NCBI GenBank assembly: GCA_014529385.2
Contig: CM043959.1
Span: forward strand, 64,863,753-64,927,752
Direction of reading: 5' to 3'
DNA length: 64,000 nucleotides
Source of the DNA: Adiantum capillus-veneris
Lineage: Eukaryota; Streptophyta; Polypodiopsida; Polypodiales; Pteridaceae
The notes under the pieces are model-generated. The model worked only from the letters and a program-made list of their open reading frames with translations, was not told the DNA's origin and made no database searches. This document shows, piece after piece, positions 1-12,978 of the stretch (within the stretch, counting starts at the first letter, position 1; each line of letters begins with the position of its first letter). The position numbers were made by a program, and so were the translations under genes.

Positions 1-3000
1 ATATGTCGGAGTTCAAGTTATCGATGTTTGAACCCATGGGTCCGAGTTCAAGGCACATGTATCTAGCAAGGAACCAACACAACGTATACAAAACATTATG
101 GATCTGTGCACAAATTTATTGTGGTTGGCTACATTATGGATAGGATGTGTTTCAAAGTCATTGTCTAGGAATGTTTGAACATGATGTGTTTACAGTTCAC
201 GTCCAATTTTTTGTGAGGCAACCGATGCTCAAGATGGCATTCTTTTAAGGTAAAAAGTTGGTGGTAGCATAATCAAGGTGTACCTATTTTGAGGCATTTG
301 AAGGGGTGTCCATGGTAGCTTCCACATCGACCTTGTCTTCCTACATATGTCCATTATGAGCTACAAAGAGGGTATTAAAGTTATAGCATCTCAAGTGAAT
401 GACCCAATAACTCGACATTTATTTTGACTTTAGGTATTTATTTTACTTATTTGTCAAAGTATTTGGTAGGGCAATTTATTGTGGTTGATACTTATAAGGG
501 GCCCCAAGTTAGTAAATAAGCAACACACGACCCCCATTGTGTAATCACTAATTCATTGCCAGTTGGTTGGTTCAACAATCTCTCTCTTTCTCTCTCTTGT
601 GTATTCTCCCAATTGCTCCATGCTTTTGCATCGTCGACTTTGACAAGTACAACATGAGCAACATTTTCACCACAACAGAAAGTACATTAACGAAAGGCAT
701 CTCTTAAGCACCATGAAAAGTCCATAGATCACATGAAAGCATTGCATACATATGATTCAAAAAATTCATGAGGATGTATAAGCTTTGACATCATTAAAAG
801 TTCACATGGTTAGACATGCTTTGGAAAATTCATGATGTATAAGCTTTGGCATCATTAAAAGTTAGGGTAAATGAGCCAATTTAGAAATTGTTTGTAAATA
901 AGCTAATCATTTTTAATATTCTTGGGGGGATTTTGCATATCTGATTATTTTGAATATTTAGACATTGCATCAGAATCCTCATGAAAAGGCGAATCTGATG
1001 ATATCAAGATTGATTTTTTAAAGATTTTTTTTCAATGCTTCATCAGTTCTCATGCATGGTGGCACCGAGGTGGTGTAGAGACAGGGTGGGCTTCCCTCAA
1101 GCCTGGGAATGGTGCTTGTCGACTTATACATGCTATTTTGTGGGTCTGGGGGCTCCCTGTAAAACCCATAAACTCTCTATGATATTATGTGTTGTGGGTG
1201 TTATGGATGATATTATTTGGAACAGTTGATGCCTTGGCTCGATTGGAGTAGGGTTGAGCTTGTAAATTTTTTGAGTTCTTATTTTAATGTAACACTCACT
1301 ATCTGTGACTTTTGCAAAAAAAAAAGGATTTTGAAGGTCTAATAAATTTCACCCAGAGTTCAACAAACTTAAATGATTATCAAGTTTCATTATGCATGTG
1401 TTTTATTGATTGTTTTAATGGTGCACACTCAAGAGTTTAATGATTATGCTTTGAAAGATAAAATATTTTCTACAAAGTTGCTTTATGACCAAGCTTAAGT
1501 GATTTTATTTTATTTTCAAGTGCTCAGTTGAGCTTGAATTGTTTTAATCACAGAAGGTTACAAATAGCCTTGGCAAATCCTTTGCACAGGGTTCTCCAAA
1601 CAAAAAAAAACATCAAAGGGGTCGCACCTCACCAACTACTCTTGCTTGTGTAGCTTGCAATTCTTATTCCTTCTACTAAAAAGTTGCCACCAGCATGTTT
1701 CCAGAATTAAATTTGTGTCCAGAGGCTCACACTTCTTTTGAAAGTAATGCATTCCTGGATTGCCAAACTACTCTCAATATTGTAGCTCTTACTATGCATA
1801 TGTTAGTCAAAAGATCCTCATTGTTAATGCGTCTAGAGCACATAGCAAGGTCACCTCTAAAGAAGTTTCCACACCCACCCGCAAACTATGACTGTGACGA
1901 CTCTGATTTATGATCAAGCTTAAGTGATTTAAGAGTTTCATTGTTTATGATCAAGCTTAACCGATTAAAGAGTGTTTTGTTCATTTGTTTATGTCTCCCT
2001 GTGAATTATAGTCCCTCTAGTCCCATGGCAAAATTTAATTGCATGGGCTTTCTTGTATCTTTCTTGGTTTTTCCTTAATACAACATCCCATATAATGTGG
2101 GAATTCCAAAAAAAAGAAAAGTGTTGTTTATATACTAAGTATATTGAGTATCTTGATAGTGTGCACTATAAGGAGTAGAATGAAATTTTTTTCTAGCCAT
2201 ACTCACAAATATCAGTGGAGAAATTAAATTAGTGGAACATAAGAGAAAATACAAGCTCCTCACAAGCACCCACAAAAATAATAACAAAGGGATATCACAC
2301 ATGCCCACATCGAGCCATACCATATGTCATGCTAACTGGGGAGCCACCCCATCATGATCAGCAAACCAATAATCTTGAGAGAATAAATATCATTGCTTCA
2401 AGGGGGAACCCTAGTCTCTATCATGTGTCATCCCGAATCAACCATCGACGAAGAGCTGAAAATGGGAAGCCAAAACATGACAACCTTTAGGCTTTTATGA
2501 GAGCCAAGATGGCAGCAAGCGAACCAATGGGGCTGATGGTTGCCACCATGTGACCGACATCTGCCACATGTCGACCCCATGCCAATTGACACTAACTGAG
2601 GAGCCAACCAAAATCCACCACATCATGATGGAACAGAAGAAATCGCAAGATAGGGCAAACACTTTTCCCTTCAAGGAAAAGAAGGGGTTGCCGCCAAGCC
2701 ACCATGGACAAAAACAAGTGGGCAATGAAGATGCATGAGGAGCTGGTCAAAGCTCGGCAAGGATCCATCCTGCAGGGACGGCCTCCAAGTGTCTGCATTG
2801 CAGATCCCTCCTCCTCAGACATCGAATTCGCCACGCCCAAGTCGTAAAGCAACACCCAGTCCCTTGCACATCCTACTCGAAGCACCCCAAATCATGCATA
2901 CCATGGCAAAGCTAACAGATTGCACTTTGTTGCTAGGGTTCATCACACTCTTGAATGTTTGCACTTTTTGGCCTACCCAAAGGGCAAAGGCCATAGATTT

Positions 3001-3480
3001 GGCTGGCTAAAAATAGAATTAATTTTCTTTGGAACAAAAAGAAACAAAAAAATTGATTGGTCAGTGGTGTAGTGAGCACTCAAGAGAAATTATGAGTGAT
3101 AGTGGTGGGTTGGTGAGTGGGTGACATCTCATGTTTTCTCTCAAAAGGTATTGAGATAATTTAGCATTGGGGATAAGGATGAAGGTGATGCTTATGATTC
3201 ATTGTTGTGTGCAAAGATGATTCAGATTTATGAACTATATGTACTATTTTATCTTTGTTGGCGCTTGGGCCGAGCCTCAGGACTAAGAAACACACAAATC
3301 CAATGCGGGGTGGTGAGGGGATCGATGATTCACAAGTCCACACATGAAATCCTATGCAATCACAGCCGCAGCTATCACATTAAAACTAAACCCAACCACA
3401 AATTGAATCTCCTAAACCTAGGCACTGCATGTTGCCTTAGAATAAAACATCATAAAAACAGGAATGGATACAACATACAC
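1..3480. other. Non-coding stretch without a recognisable gene
   Basis: No reading frame here resembles a known family. The stretch is AT-rich with short A-runs near 1,315 and 2,108 that could be tails of old retroposons, but no flanking duplication was found. Confidence 0.6.
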
Positions 3481-3486
3481 GCGTGC

Positions 3487-3560
3487 GTGAGTTGGTTAGC
3501 CCATGCAACTCAAAATCCAGGCTACAAGGTGGTGGGTTCAAAATCAACCCATGAGGCCAA
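3487..3560 (+). repeat. tRNA-derived SINE-like relic
   Basis: AGTTGGTTAG at 3,490-3,499 resembles the pol III box A region of plant SINEs. About 35 bases later GGGTTCAAAATC (3,534-3,545) resembles box B. The order and spacing fit a tRNA-derived SINE head. No cloverleaf can be closed, and no tail or target duplication was found, so this is a promoter-like relic and not a tRNA gene. Confidence 0.4.
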
Positions 3561-3788
3561 ATTTTTGTGATGCCCGGATTCCTTTTTGCCTCGATTTTGT
3601 GCTACTCAGGTTTAGCCCGCCGCCTCGAGATCTTGCCTTGCACTTCCGAACCGTCGATCCCCTCACCCCCCCCCCCCCGTATTAAATATTGTGTGTCACT
3701 TAGTCATGAGGAGGTGGGCCAAGGAATGGGGCCTCCCACCTACATCTTTCTCTTCTCTCTCTAGTAGGCTTTAAGACTCGACAAGTCT

Positions 3789-3791
<3 letters not shown>

Positions 3792-3872
<81 letters not shown>
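3792..3872. repeat. (CT)n microsatellite
   Basis: Almost uninterrupted CT dinucleotides of about 80 bases. Long arginine/glutamate or serine/leucine frames over it are artefacts. Confidence 0.95.
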
Positions 3873-3874
<2 letters not shown>

Positions 3875-3879
3875 GATGA

Positions 3880-4580
3880 CGATGAACATCGTGCCTGGAG
3901 CCGTGAGCAACTTCAATTTTCCTGACACGAGGCTCTGAGCATGAGGACATTACGAAATTGATTTTCGCCCACACCTCCACCCACAAGCACTCCATAAACC
4001 TCTACATGTACGAATTGCTTGTGTGTGCTGCAATGGAGCCAAATTAGTGCCGAAACTACTATGGATGTGAGCACTACCATGAAGCCACTTGCCAGCACTA
4101 TGGTTGTTTGGGCATCTGCCTCTCATCAATGGCATTATCCACCACAAAAATCTTGAAATAGAGGCTACAAGCAAGGGCCAAACAGTGGCTAGAGACAAGA
4201 GGGGAGGGGCCTTGAACATATGAGGGCTAAAGCATGTATCGGTGGTACCAAAAAGGGGTGTCTTGGAGAGTCCTTTGGTAGCACTTTATAAGCCCCATCT
4301 TCATGTGTTACATAAAAAAAATGCTAGCATGTTATATATCAACGGATAGATTTTTTCATGTGGAATCTAAATCTATAAAGTTCGAGCACCAAAAAGTGTA
4401 AAAAGTGGTACCACCACTACATGCTTTTACCCATGGGAGGCGCACAGAGTCCTGCGGCACAAACATGGGGGGCAGGGTGTCAAAGGAGGACAGAGCCCCG
4501 GTGCCACATTCCTCTCTCATGGACTCAAAGCCTTGATATATTAGTGTGACAGTACCACCCACCACGGGCTCTTATTACAG
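3880..4580. other. Non-coding stretch
   Basis: Unique-looking sequence between two microsatellites. Open frames are short and unlike known proteins. Confidence 0.5.

Positions 4581-4673
<93 letters not shown>
4581..4673. repeat. Compound (CT)n(AT)n microsatellite
   Basis: About 40 bases of CT repeats run directly into about 50 bases of AT repeats. Confidence 0.95.
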
Positions 4674-4676
<3 letters not shown>

Positions 4677-5377
4677 CAACGAATTCTTCTAAAGATCCCA
4701 TCATGATCTACCCTCTCCCAATCTACAACATGCTACAATTATATTCTAGTGGCAAACAGTCATTACTTGCTACGGATAGAATTGCACAAGCAAATGAAGT
4801 TGTGGGTTCACTGGCAGCTCGACAACCTACATCAGAAGAGGCGAGCCATATGTGCTCTTACTTCATTAAAAGCTTTTTCCATTGCTATGTGGGTCTTTGT
4901 CATGGGAGCACACACAATCAAAAAGCATAAATGAGGCTACAAACTACATTGAGAATTTAAGTGTTTGTATTTAAGTGTCCTTGGGCTCTTGGTGACTCCT
5001 GTGCCAAATTAACTCTAGAATCTTTAAATATCAAATTCATTTAACCAAGTTATGGCAATTTGGCACGGGTGGCTTGGCCCCAAAAGTGGTGATTGAGTCG
5101 ACATCTTTTAGAATAGGTCCAACCCTTGATCCTTTGAGTATGTCATTCATTTTTGTTTTATCATTAGAAAATATTAAAAGTTTTATAACACAAACTAGAG
5201 AATAAATCTAGAATCTAACCAATTAAATAACTATCCAAATATTGTACAAAAATCGAGGAAAAGAATCTCTCTCTCTCTCTCCAACCAACTATTTACAACT
5301 TATTTCCACCTTTAGGGGCTCATAAGTAAGCATTGTCCCCTCCTTATTTTATAAATTAGATGGGCATATTCACAATA
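4674..5377. other. Non-coding stretch
   Basis: AT-rich sequence. The open frames near 4,703-4,934 overlap each other in two phases and match nothing recognisable. Confidence 0.5.
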
Positions 5378-5578
5378 AGTTTTGGACAAATTCTCACAAT
5401 AATTCCCACATTGTGACTTACCTCAACATCATGAGCTTCGGTGAGGGAGGCACTGCATACCTAGCTAGGTATGCGGTGCCTCTCGAGCAGAAGCTCATGA
5501 TGTTGTGCATTGTATGAAAAACATTGTGATAGACTCCGTTTTCCTACATGAGAAAATTTCTAAATCTTCTTGTGATTG
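5378..5578. mobile_element. Foldback (MITE-like) element, short copy
   Basis: The core at 5,424-5,505 is a long palindrome: CAACATCATGAGCTTC on the left pairs with GAAGCTCATGATGTTG on the right. Inside it GAGGCACTGCATACC/GGTATGCGGTGCCTC forms a second stem centred on CTAGCTAG. The same flanks and core recur at 6,072-6,408 in direct orientation, so the repeated unit is larger than the palindrome. No coding capacity. MITE-like is an inference from structure; no target duplication was identified. Confidence 0.6.
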
Positions 5579-6071
5579 TTAAGTCAACATCATTTTTTGC
5601 AAAGAGACTTACAGGTACCTTCAAAAACAAGAATTGCATGTCACTCCTCTTGATCGCACACATCATAAGATGAGCTTCTCAATTTCAAGCAACATGTTTA
5701 GAATGCTTTTGAATATGAGGATTCAAAACTAAAGTTGTCATTATCTATGCAACTTGGCTCAGTTTTGCAATTCAAACTAACCCAAGTATTAAAACCATGG
5801 ACAATGGTGGACAATGGATGTGTACACATCAAAGAACGAGTTCTATGTGTTGAAACTCCTAGAGATAGAATGTATAGTATGGTAGGAGTACATATAAGAG
5901 TAAAGTAGTCTATAAGTGGTGGCTATGTGGAAAACCATTGGATGGGTGGGGGGAGGGGGGGAAATGCGTAGGAAAAAAGTACCCCCATATGAGCACATAT
6001 ATACCCAATGAAAGGTATCTAACAAAGCCCCCCCTAGAGTGATGGTCTAACAAGGTATGTGGAAACACAAG

Positions 6072-6408
6072 AAGTTTTGGACAAATTCTCACAGTAATTC
6101 CCACATTGTGACTTACCTCAACATCATGATCTTCAGTGAGGGAGGAACTGCATACCTAGCTAGGTATGATTGGGGGTAGGGGATCGCCGGCCCCCCCTCC
6201 GGGCCGGCGATCCCCTGCCCCCAATCGTACTTAGCTAGGTATGCGGTGCCTCTCCATCCTCCAGGCCGGCGATCCCCTGTCCGCCAATCGTACCTAGCTA
6301 GGTATGTGGTGCCTCTCGAGCAGAATCTCATGATGTTGTGCATTGTATAAAAAACATTGTGATAGACTCCGTTTTCCTACATGAGAAAATTTATAAATCT
6401 TCTTGTGA
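6072..6408. mobile_element. Foldback (MITE-like) element, expanded copy
   Basis: Second copy of the unit at 5,378-5,578, with the same left flank from AAGTTTTGGACAAATTCTCAC and the same right flank ending near AAATCTTCTTGTGA. The centre is expanded by about 130 bases of GC-rich DNA containing the hairpin GGGGATCGCCGGCCC/GGGCCGGCGATCCCC, then a partial repeat of the GCCGGCGATCCCCTG...TAGCTAGGTATG block. The GC-rich insert stands out from the AT-rich surroundings. Confidence 0.6.
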
Positions 6409-8869
6409 AATGAACCGTGTATCGAGCCTAAAGCTTTACAAAAGCTTCAAACTTGCATTGATATTTAGCACTTACGAATATTTTTGCCACGTTGTCTTGC
6501 GTAGGGCAGTATGCCAAGTGTATCTTCCCTGCCCCAATGTGTTCTCATATATAGTGATGGTGTACCACAATATGCTTCATGCTTGGCTTTGTGCCATTAC
6601 AACAGGTGCCTAACTATTTGTGTAAATTGTCACCATCCTAAGGCATAAATAGAGCATGTAGTAGCTTGTGTTGTCTATATGCAATCTATCATTGTTGTGA
6701 AAGCTACTATGTAATTCACACTTACATGTAGCCATTGTGGGTTGTTTGATGTAAGCCAGAAAACACAAGCATCACCCAAGTATAAACAATTTCCATTGAT
6801 GAAGTGTCATTTATCATAGTCACCAATCCGATTTGAATCATTGAATGCAACAAGTTGAACACGCTACTTCCAAACCCTTTCTCTATCCAAAAAACAAGAC
6901 GTGAAGTCAACGAGGAGGTGCTTCAAAAGAGCAAATGCATAAATTTGCTAGTGATTGAACTGCACATTAAATGTCTAGACACAAAGTGATCACCAAGAAG
7001 TTAAGACAGCCAATTGCTACTACATATATATCAATTTACTCTCATTTACTCCTTGCTTTGGAGTCAAAGCATGCACAGGTGTAGAGGAAGCTCCACTACC
7101 TCCCTCTGGAGTTGTAAGGAACATTTTGTGGCTGTTCTTCTAAACCTAACACATAATCCCATACATTCTAACTAACAAGAACTTGCTTCATGAAGAATTA
7201 CCATAAAGAATAGTTACTACCATCCAATCTATCCTCATAGGCAATGAGATTGGTAGATTTATTGCCTTCTTGAGCCATGCTTCAACAATTGATAAAACCA
7301 TAGTAAACCCATAAAGATCCACAAAAGTAGTGTCAAAAACAACCTTGAAGAAATTCTTCTCCACTAAGTTGTCAATCTAAACTCTGCTCACATCCACAAG
7401 TGGTCATACATAAATCCACACTCTATATACATGTTGTAAAACATATTGCAACATGGAAGTATTATGTCTGCAACAAAAGGTTATCTTTTGATCTGTTGCT
7501 TAGTTGGAGATTTTGAGGGTAAAACAAACTTTAAAAGTGGGGTAAAACCCTACAACGCCCAATAAGAATACTCTTGGAATGATGAGTAAGCTACAACCAC
7601 CACTTGACTTGAAAACTGTCCCGAAAGTTGTGCAGAAGAAAACACGCCTCAATGTACAACAACCGGGCTCTAATACCAGATGCTGAGAATGCTAGAAGCA
7701 AGCAAGAATTTGAGTAGACAGGGATATCTTTTTGGCACAAAGAGTCAAACCATGGACTTGACAAGAGCAAAATTGCTCTTTGACAATATTTTTTATGCGA
7801 GACAGATGCACGGACAATGAAAGCATCTCCATCTCTCTTCAATAGCCAAAATTTTTCTTAGAGGGAAGCGTCCCACCTCAAATCTGGGTGGTACTTGACA
7901 TTTGGAAGCTACTGACCAATTTTAGAAGAATTTGGAGCTGAGGCCATATCCATTTGTGAAGTGCAAGCCAAAAGATGTCTGCGAAAACATTGACTTCAAT
8001 TTGGTAAAATTGAGGTGTTCTAAGGTTGTCAAAAAGTTGGTTGGATGTGTGTGTAGTACCGCTAAGCAGCGAGGTGGTGATGAGAGATCATCGTGCATTA
8101 CATAAGAAAGAGCAAACAGCCATAGGAATATTTAGGATTGCAAAACACCACACATAAGGAATGGCACAAATAAAAATGCATTAGTGCTTGGTGTTCCAGT
8201 ATAAAGAAGCAAATGAAACCAAAGAACACAGATTGGTCCATGGGAATATCGGAAGGGCATTCACAAGATGTTCATGTGTCATCCAATTGAGTTCATTTTA
8301 CTCCATGCCATTCAAAGTCACTTTGCATTTTTCTAGTATCGATGCCCCTGTGCTTTATTGCCTTTGATTTCTCAGAACTTGAAGTGCATAGCCTTAAAAT
8401 TCTATTCAGAAGAATCCATATTTCTTGGTCGCATTGTGGTGCTTCATTTGAAGTAAAGCGCTGAAAATTTCTTTCGTGACATCTGTACTACTGGCAACAA
8501 CCTGTTCTTGGTGGAGAAAACGGGGACATGTTTTAAAAAAAGTGAACATTCTGAAGGGCAATCCAATCAAAAATGGGTAATGGGCAATTGCCAAATCTTC
8601 TCATAGTGACCCAGCCACTAGTGGAGGTACACAAACATGGTTTATGAGTGCACGAAGCCTAGCAAAGGATGAACATCCATACCAAACTTGTTCGACGAAA
8701 TCTAAACCCATACAAAATGTGAGCCGCCTTCACCAGCCATCTGTAACGATCAAAATCACCCACCATTGCTTTATCTCTCGCCAAAAGTAATGCTCCTCAA
8801 ATCCTGACACCTTGTGGAACCTGGCAAAGATTTACATTTTTGGGTTGTGTAATACTGAATGTACACTAA
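6409..8869. other. Non-coding stretch, including the 3' flank of the RopGAP gene
   Basis: No protein-like frame beyond short chance runs. It contains a possible fossil primer-binding site at 7,665-7,678, listed separately. The 3' UTR of the minus-strand RopGAP gene should lie just below 8,870. Confidence 0.5.
7665..7678 (-). other. Possible fossil LTR-retrotransposon primer-binding site
   Basis: On the minus strand this reads TGGTATTAGAGCCC, close to the TGGTATCAGAGC that follows the 5' LTR in the other retroelements of this window (initiator tRNA-Met primer). No LTR pair or gag could be matched to it, so it may be chance or the remains of a deleted element. Confidence 0.3.
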
Positions 8870-11628
8870 CTAAACCATCCCCTTAATTTTCACATGATGT
8901 GTACGTTTTGAGAGTGGGTGTGCTACTCTAGTATGGCAATCCTTGTTGCAAGCCGGTTTATCTGCTCCTGGCAATTTGATTTTGGGTTTCTCATCTTGCT
9001 CTAACGTTGTTGCCTCTTTCAACAGTTGAAACGTAATAGTAGGTGATTGTTCACACTGCAGCCAATCAATGAAAGGCTTATGGTTACCCAAACTGCTCTC
9101 ATCCCCACTACGGTTTACAAAATGCTCATCTGTGGACTGGGTAAAGTGAGGCCCCTCATCATTAAGCACATGCTGATGCTTCCTTATGGTAGTGGAAAAA
9201 TGACCCTTCCGCCGCAACCAATATGCAAGGGGCTGTGACTGTCCAAACTTGTCCTCGACCGTATTGGTTACTATTCCATCACCATGGGCGTAACTACGCA
9301 TATGTCGGCACTGATCATCAAGAGCATCTTCATCTTCATCTCTGCTTCCTCTTCGACTAGAACATGTCGAAGAGCTCCATTCTGAACCATTGGCAGACCC
9401 GGTCTCTTCCACAATCTCTGTGGTTGCTAATGGCTTTGTCAAGCTTTGAGTTTCTTTCACAGTTGATACTTTGTGCGCTTCTCCACTTTTGAAAGTACCC
9501 TCACTGTTTGATTTATCTATGACGGCTGTCCTCTCTTTGGAAGGATGAATATCAACAGCTTGCACTAGCCTTGCCTCGTTACACTGCTTCTCCTTGCCCC
9601 CTGCAAGGGGCTCATCCCGACTGCCTAAACTTGTAGGTATTACCGACCTTCCTCTGTCTCTCAAAGTTTTAAGGATGAGAGTTTTTAGCAGATTCATAAC
9701 TTGCACAGCGTGCTTCAGCGCCATCAACGGATCCAGCATCTAAAGACAAACCAATAAGCTTCATTTCACCAATCTTGCATAGCTGCATCACAATCAAAGG
9801 GAGTAATTAAAAAGAAAAAGCTCAAAAATAAGCTAGAACTGTACTTGAGTCATGTTGGGGGCGAACACCACTGCAACATTTCGTGCATTCATTTTGTTAC
9901 TTGCTTCTTCGTGCACCACGTCTGCCATCAGATTGACAACCCAATCAAAAAGAGCCGATTGGGCTGGGGGCAAAGCCTTGACCAATTCAACGCATTGATC
10001 TTCTGTATGACATTGCAGGACTCGTTCAGGTGAAAGGCTATCCAAAACGCCCTTGGGCAATTCCCGAAACCATGCCTGCAAAAATATTTATGGACAGTCA
10101 GTTCTGTTACTTGCAACATTCGACTTTCCCCTAGTTTGTTGCCCTTTTCAACAATTAATGATGGCATAAACCCTTACAACGAGCAATAACACAAAGCTAG
10201 CTTACCATGAGAATTCAGGGAATACAAATGAGCACACTATTTTATAAAGGGGAACTTGTAGAAGTTTTCAAATGCTTTAAGGGATGCGCAAATGCACCTT
10301 TATGAGACCTGCCAAACAATGTGTGTCGATGTCATGGGGAACTACTCCCTTATTTATCTGCTCTCTTAATTGTTCCTCTTTACTGTTGTCAGGGTTGATT
10401 CGAAAAATGCCTTCAGTCTACCCACAATCAAGGTTCAGTATAACCAGGTTTTAAAATTCAGGAAAAATCATTGTTTCATGCAAATCATCAAATTGCAGAT
10501 ATTGCTCTGCAAAAATGAATTTCCAATAAAGATACCTTCAAACCACCTTGTTCGTATAACCTTTCTTGAAGAAGCAGCAAGATTGTGGGGACACTGTTGC
10601 CATAAGCGTCAAACGAGCACTGCATGCTCTCTGCAGACACTCCAAACGCACTGGCACTGATCATAGAGCAGGCATGCCATAAATCAAAATTCACACAACA
10701 AGCCCCGCTTAATAAACCCTAACTGCAATCTTTCAACCAAATTCGAGAGGTGCAAGCATGCCTCATGCATATCAATCACAACATTGATATGGATGAGGCA
10801 TGCTTGTATCTAATAACCACAAACTTCAGGAATCCACAGCATTGGGATTTTAAACATGGATTAAGTCTCTTGGATTCCATAAGCAAATTAATTATATTTA
10901 CCATTCTTCATACTTTGTATAATATTTGCCATATGATATGTTCAACATACTTACCATGCTTAATCTACACGGAAAATCGTAAAATAATCTATAATATACC
11001 TAGATGACTCCAGGATAAGCCCAAATTCACCTTTAAAGGAAAGTGCAAGATATAGACTCATGGTAGTCATCTAGAAGACAATATAACCATTAGATACATC
11101 ATGCATAGTATAGACTAAATACTACAACATCCCCACTGACGTCGTCAGTGCCCAATAGTCTATGTTTAACGTTGGACATTAGCCAGAGTGACATGTGCAA
11201 TGACTAACAAGCTTTTGCATTGCAAACACTACACCATACTTCCATACCTGTATGTGTTTGCCATATAGAAAAACTGTGATGTGCGCACATAACTTGCAGC
11301 CCTTTTGTGAGTATGAATCTACTAGTGATGCTTGCATCAGACAGGTTTTATTAATATTCATATGATAATGTTAGAACACACACTTGAGAGCCACATGTGT
11401 GCAATGGGCGCTAGTTTTCAGTAAGAGGAATAGCATCAACACCTGGCACTTGGGACCCTTCTAGGCACCTCAAGCTCAAATTCAATAGGGAGGCCCAGGA
11501 ATCCTTGAAGACGATCAAAGGTGACATGAGTTATGTGACGGACGTTGACTGGGGCTCCTATATCCATCTTCAGAAGTTGCTCCTTACACCTCAATGTATT
11601 TGTTAGAAGCTCTTCCCAATTGGCGAAC
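8870..11628 (-). CDS. CRIB-RhoGAP (Rop GTPase-activating protein), five exons
   Basis: Predicted activator of GTP hydrolysis on plant Rop/Rac GTPases, which control polarity and membrane-cortex signalling. Exons in transcription order: 11,628-11,443; 10,656-10,536; 10,417-10,298; 10,075-9,845; 9,739-8,870, ending in TAG. All introns are GT-AG and codon phases agree across each junction. Exon 1 carries the CRIB motif (IGAPVNVRHITHVTF), then a conserved FLGLP/EVPRR stretch. The RhoGAP domain spans exons 2-5; exon 3 has the arginine-finger segment EGIFRIN, and exon 4 has AWFRELP and NARNVAVVFAPNMTQ. The last exon gives NLLKTLI and then about 250 polar, low-complexity residues. The visible protein is about 507 residues, in the range of the plant CRIB-RhoGAP family. 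The start is unresolved: exon 1 opens at an AG acceptor with one base of a split codon, so an upstream exon is needed. No internal stops; likely functional. Confidence 0.88.
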
Positions 11629-12288
11629 CTACATGCAAATGAGCAAACAAACTCTTTACAATACCTATCATCAAACAAAGGCCCCTCCTCTTTGAGTCTT
11701 TGTTTACACATTCCTTCAGTATACATACATAGATTTAAGAAATGCAGGAAATTTGCTTACTTTGACCCTACAAAGGAACTATGATACTCATTCATCTTCC
11801 TCTAATTCTGAGGCATTATTCAATGGCCTCAATCCTCAGAATTAGACCCTGGCCTCAATCTAGCTGCCAAGCAAAGATGCTTGAATGACCGAAAAAACCA
11901 GAACCTTATGCACCACTGTTCTTTATAACATGGAAGTAAGCAGAAGGCTTCAATCAAAAAACCCTCAGGATACAAATGAATTGAAGCAAAACCATCTCTT
12001 TGGAAGCCATAAAGCACACTCACATACACAAAAATACACACAAGGGGGGGGGCTATCCCGAGAATATGATCAAGCAAGGGCCATGCGTAGGGATTCCTAG
12101 TGGACACCATTGACAGCCATATGCTTATCATGACTAACGGGCCTTCCTCTCTTGAATGACACATGCAATTGTCCAAACGCACCTTACCACTAGACTAACT
12201 CTTTGGGACCTTACAGTTCTGTTCTATGTATTCAAGAATACATAGATGATTAAGTTCTTGATAACAAAGAGACACAGAATGAACTTAC

Positions 12289-12442
12289 ATATGAGCTTTG
12301 GAGAGGAAAACTGCCAGGATTTCAAAGACCCATAATTTGTTTGAATCATCTGGAGCTTTCGCGCAGGGAAGAAGACCTTATGTACTGTGGGCAGCTTCTT
12401 CGCCTCCACCATGTGTTTGAGCGCGAGTGGCCCCGGTGACAT
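12289..12442 (-). CDS. Possible 5' exon of the RopGAP gene
   Basis: An ATG at 12,442 opens a moderately GC-rich frame (MSPGPLALKHMVEAKKLPT...) ending at a good donor, GTAAGT, just below 12,289. Composition and donor look exon-like, and the position upstream of the CRIB exon fits. The phase left at the donor (one base) does not match the phase needed by the exon at 11,628, so another exon or a different acceptor would be required. The peptide is not recognised. It could also be a separate small gene. Confidence 0.22.
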
Positions 12443-12536
12443 GATGTCCGGACGCTTCAAAGACCAGAAAAGCGAAAACCCACTATAAGCTCGAGCAGGA
12501 AAACACCCAGTTGGCTCGCCTCTGCTGTGTGTGTGG

Positions 12537-12786
12537 GTGGTGTGTGTGTGTGTGTGTGGGGGTTTTGCCGTGTGATTCAATTTCAGTCATGCAACCTACT
12601 CATATCTCCAATAATCGTTTCTTCACCCGTAACCAAGGTGAAGTACAATAAATCATCCATTCAACGATAGGTGCAGTCACTGCAGTGCGATTACAGACTC
12701 GCAGATTGGGAGAGGCTCAATTCCCACGGGGGCTGGCCAAAACCATTTTTCCTAACCAACTAGTATGCCTTTATAGTCTTCGTATG

Positions 12787-12822
<36 letters not shown>
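12537..12822. repeat. Short (GT)n and (GA)n microsatellites
   Basis: GT repeats at about 12,537-12,560 and GA repeats at about 12,789-12,822, with non-coding DNA between them. Confidence 0.9.
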
Positions 12823-12825
<3 letters not shown>

Positions 12826-12978
12826 AGATGGAGAGGCAAATGTGCAATTCTTTTGACATCAACGAAGTGGTTATAAGTGTTGAGTGATTATAAGGTGTCA
12901 TGGATTTATCATTGAATCTGGGAGTATCTGTGGGCAATTACAGAATTGTCCATGTGAGCAAAATATAAAAAAGCGTCA

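Noticed and set aside
7591-7842. 83-codon minus-strand frame
   Set aside because: It spans the putative fossil primer-binding site and has no protein resemblance.
12660-12740. SINE-like box B (GAGGCTCAATTCCC)
   Set aside because: No matching box A at the right distance, so not enough to call a second SINE there.
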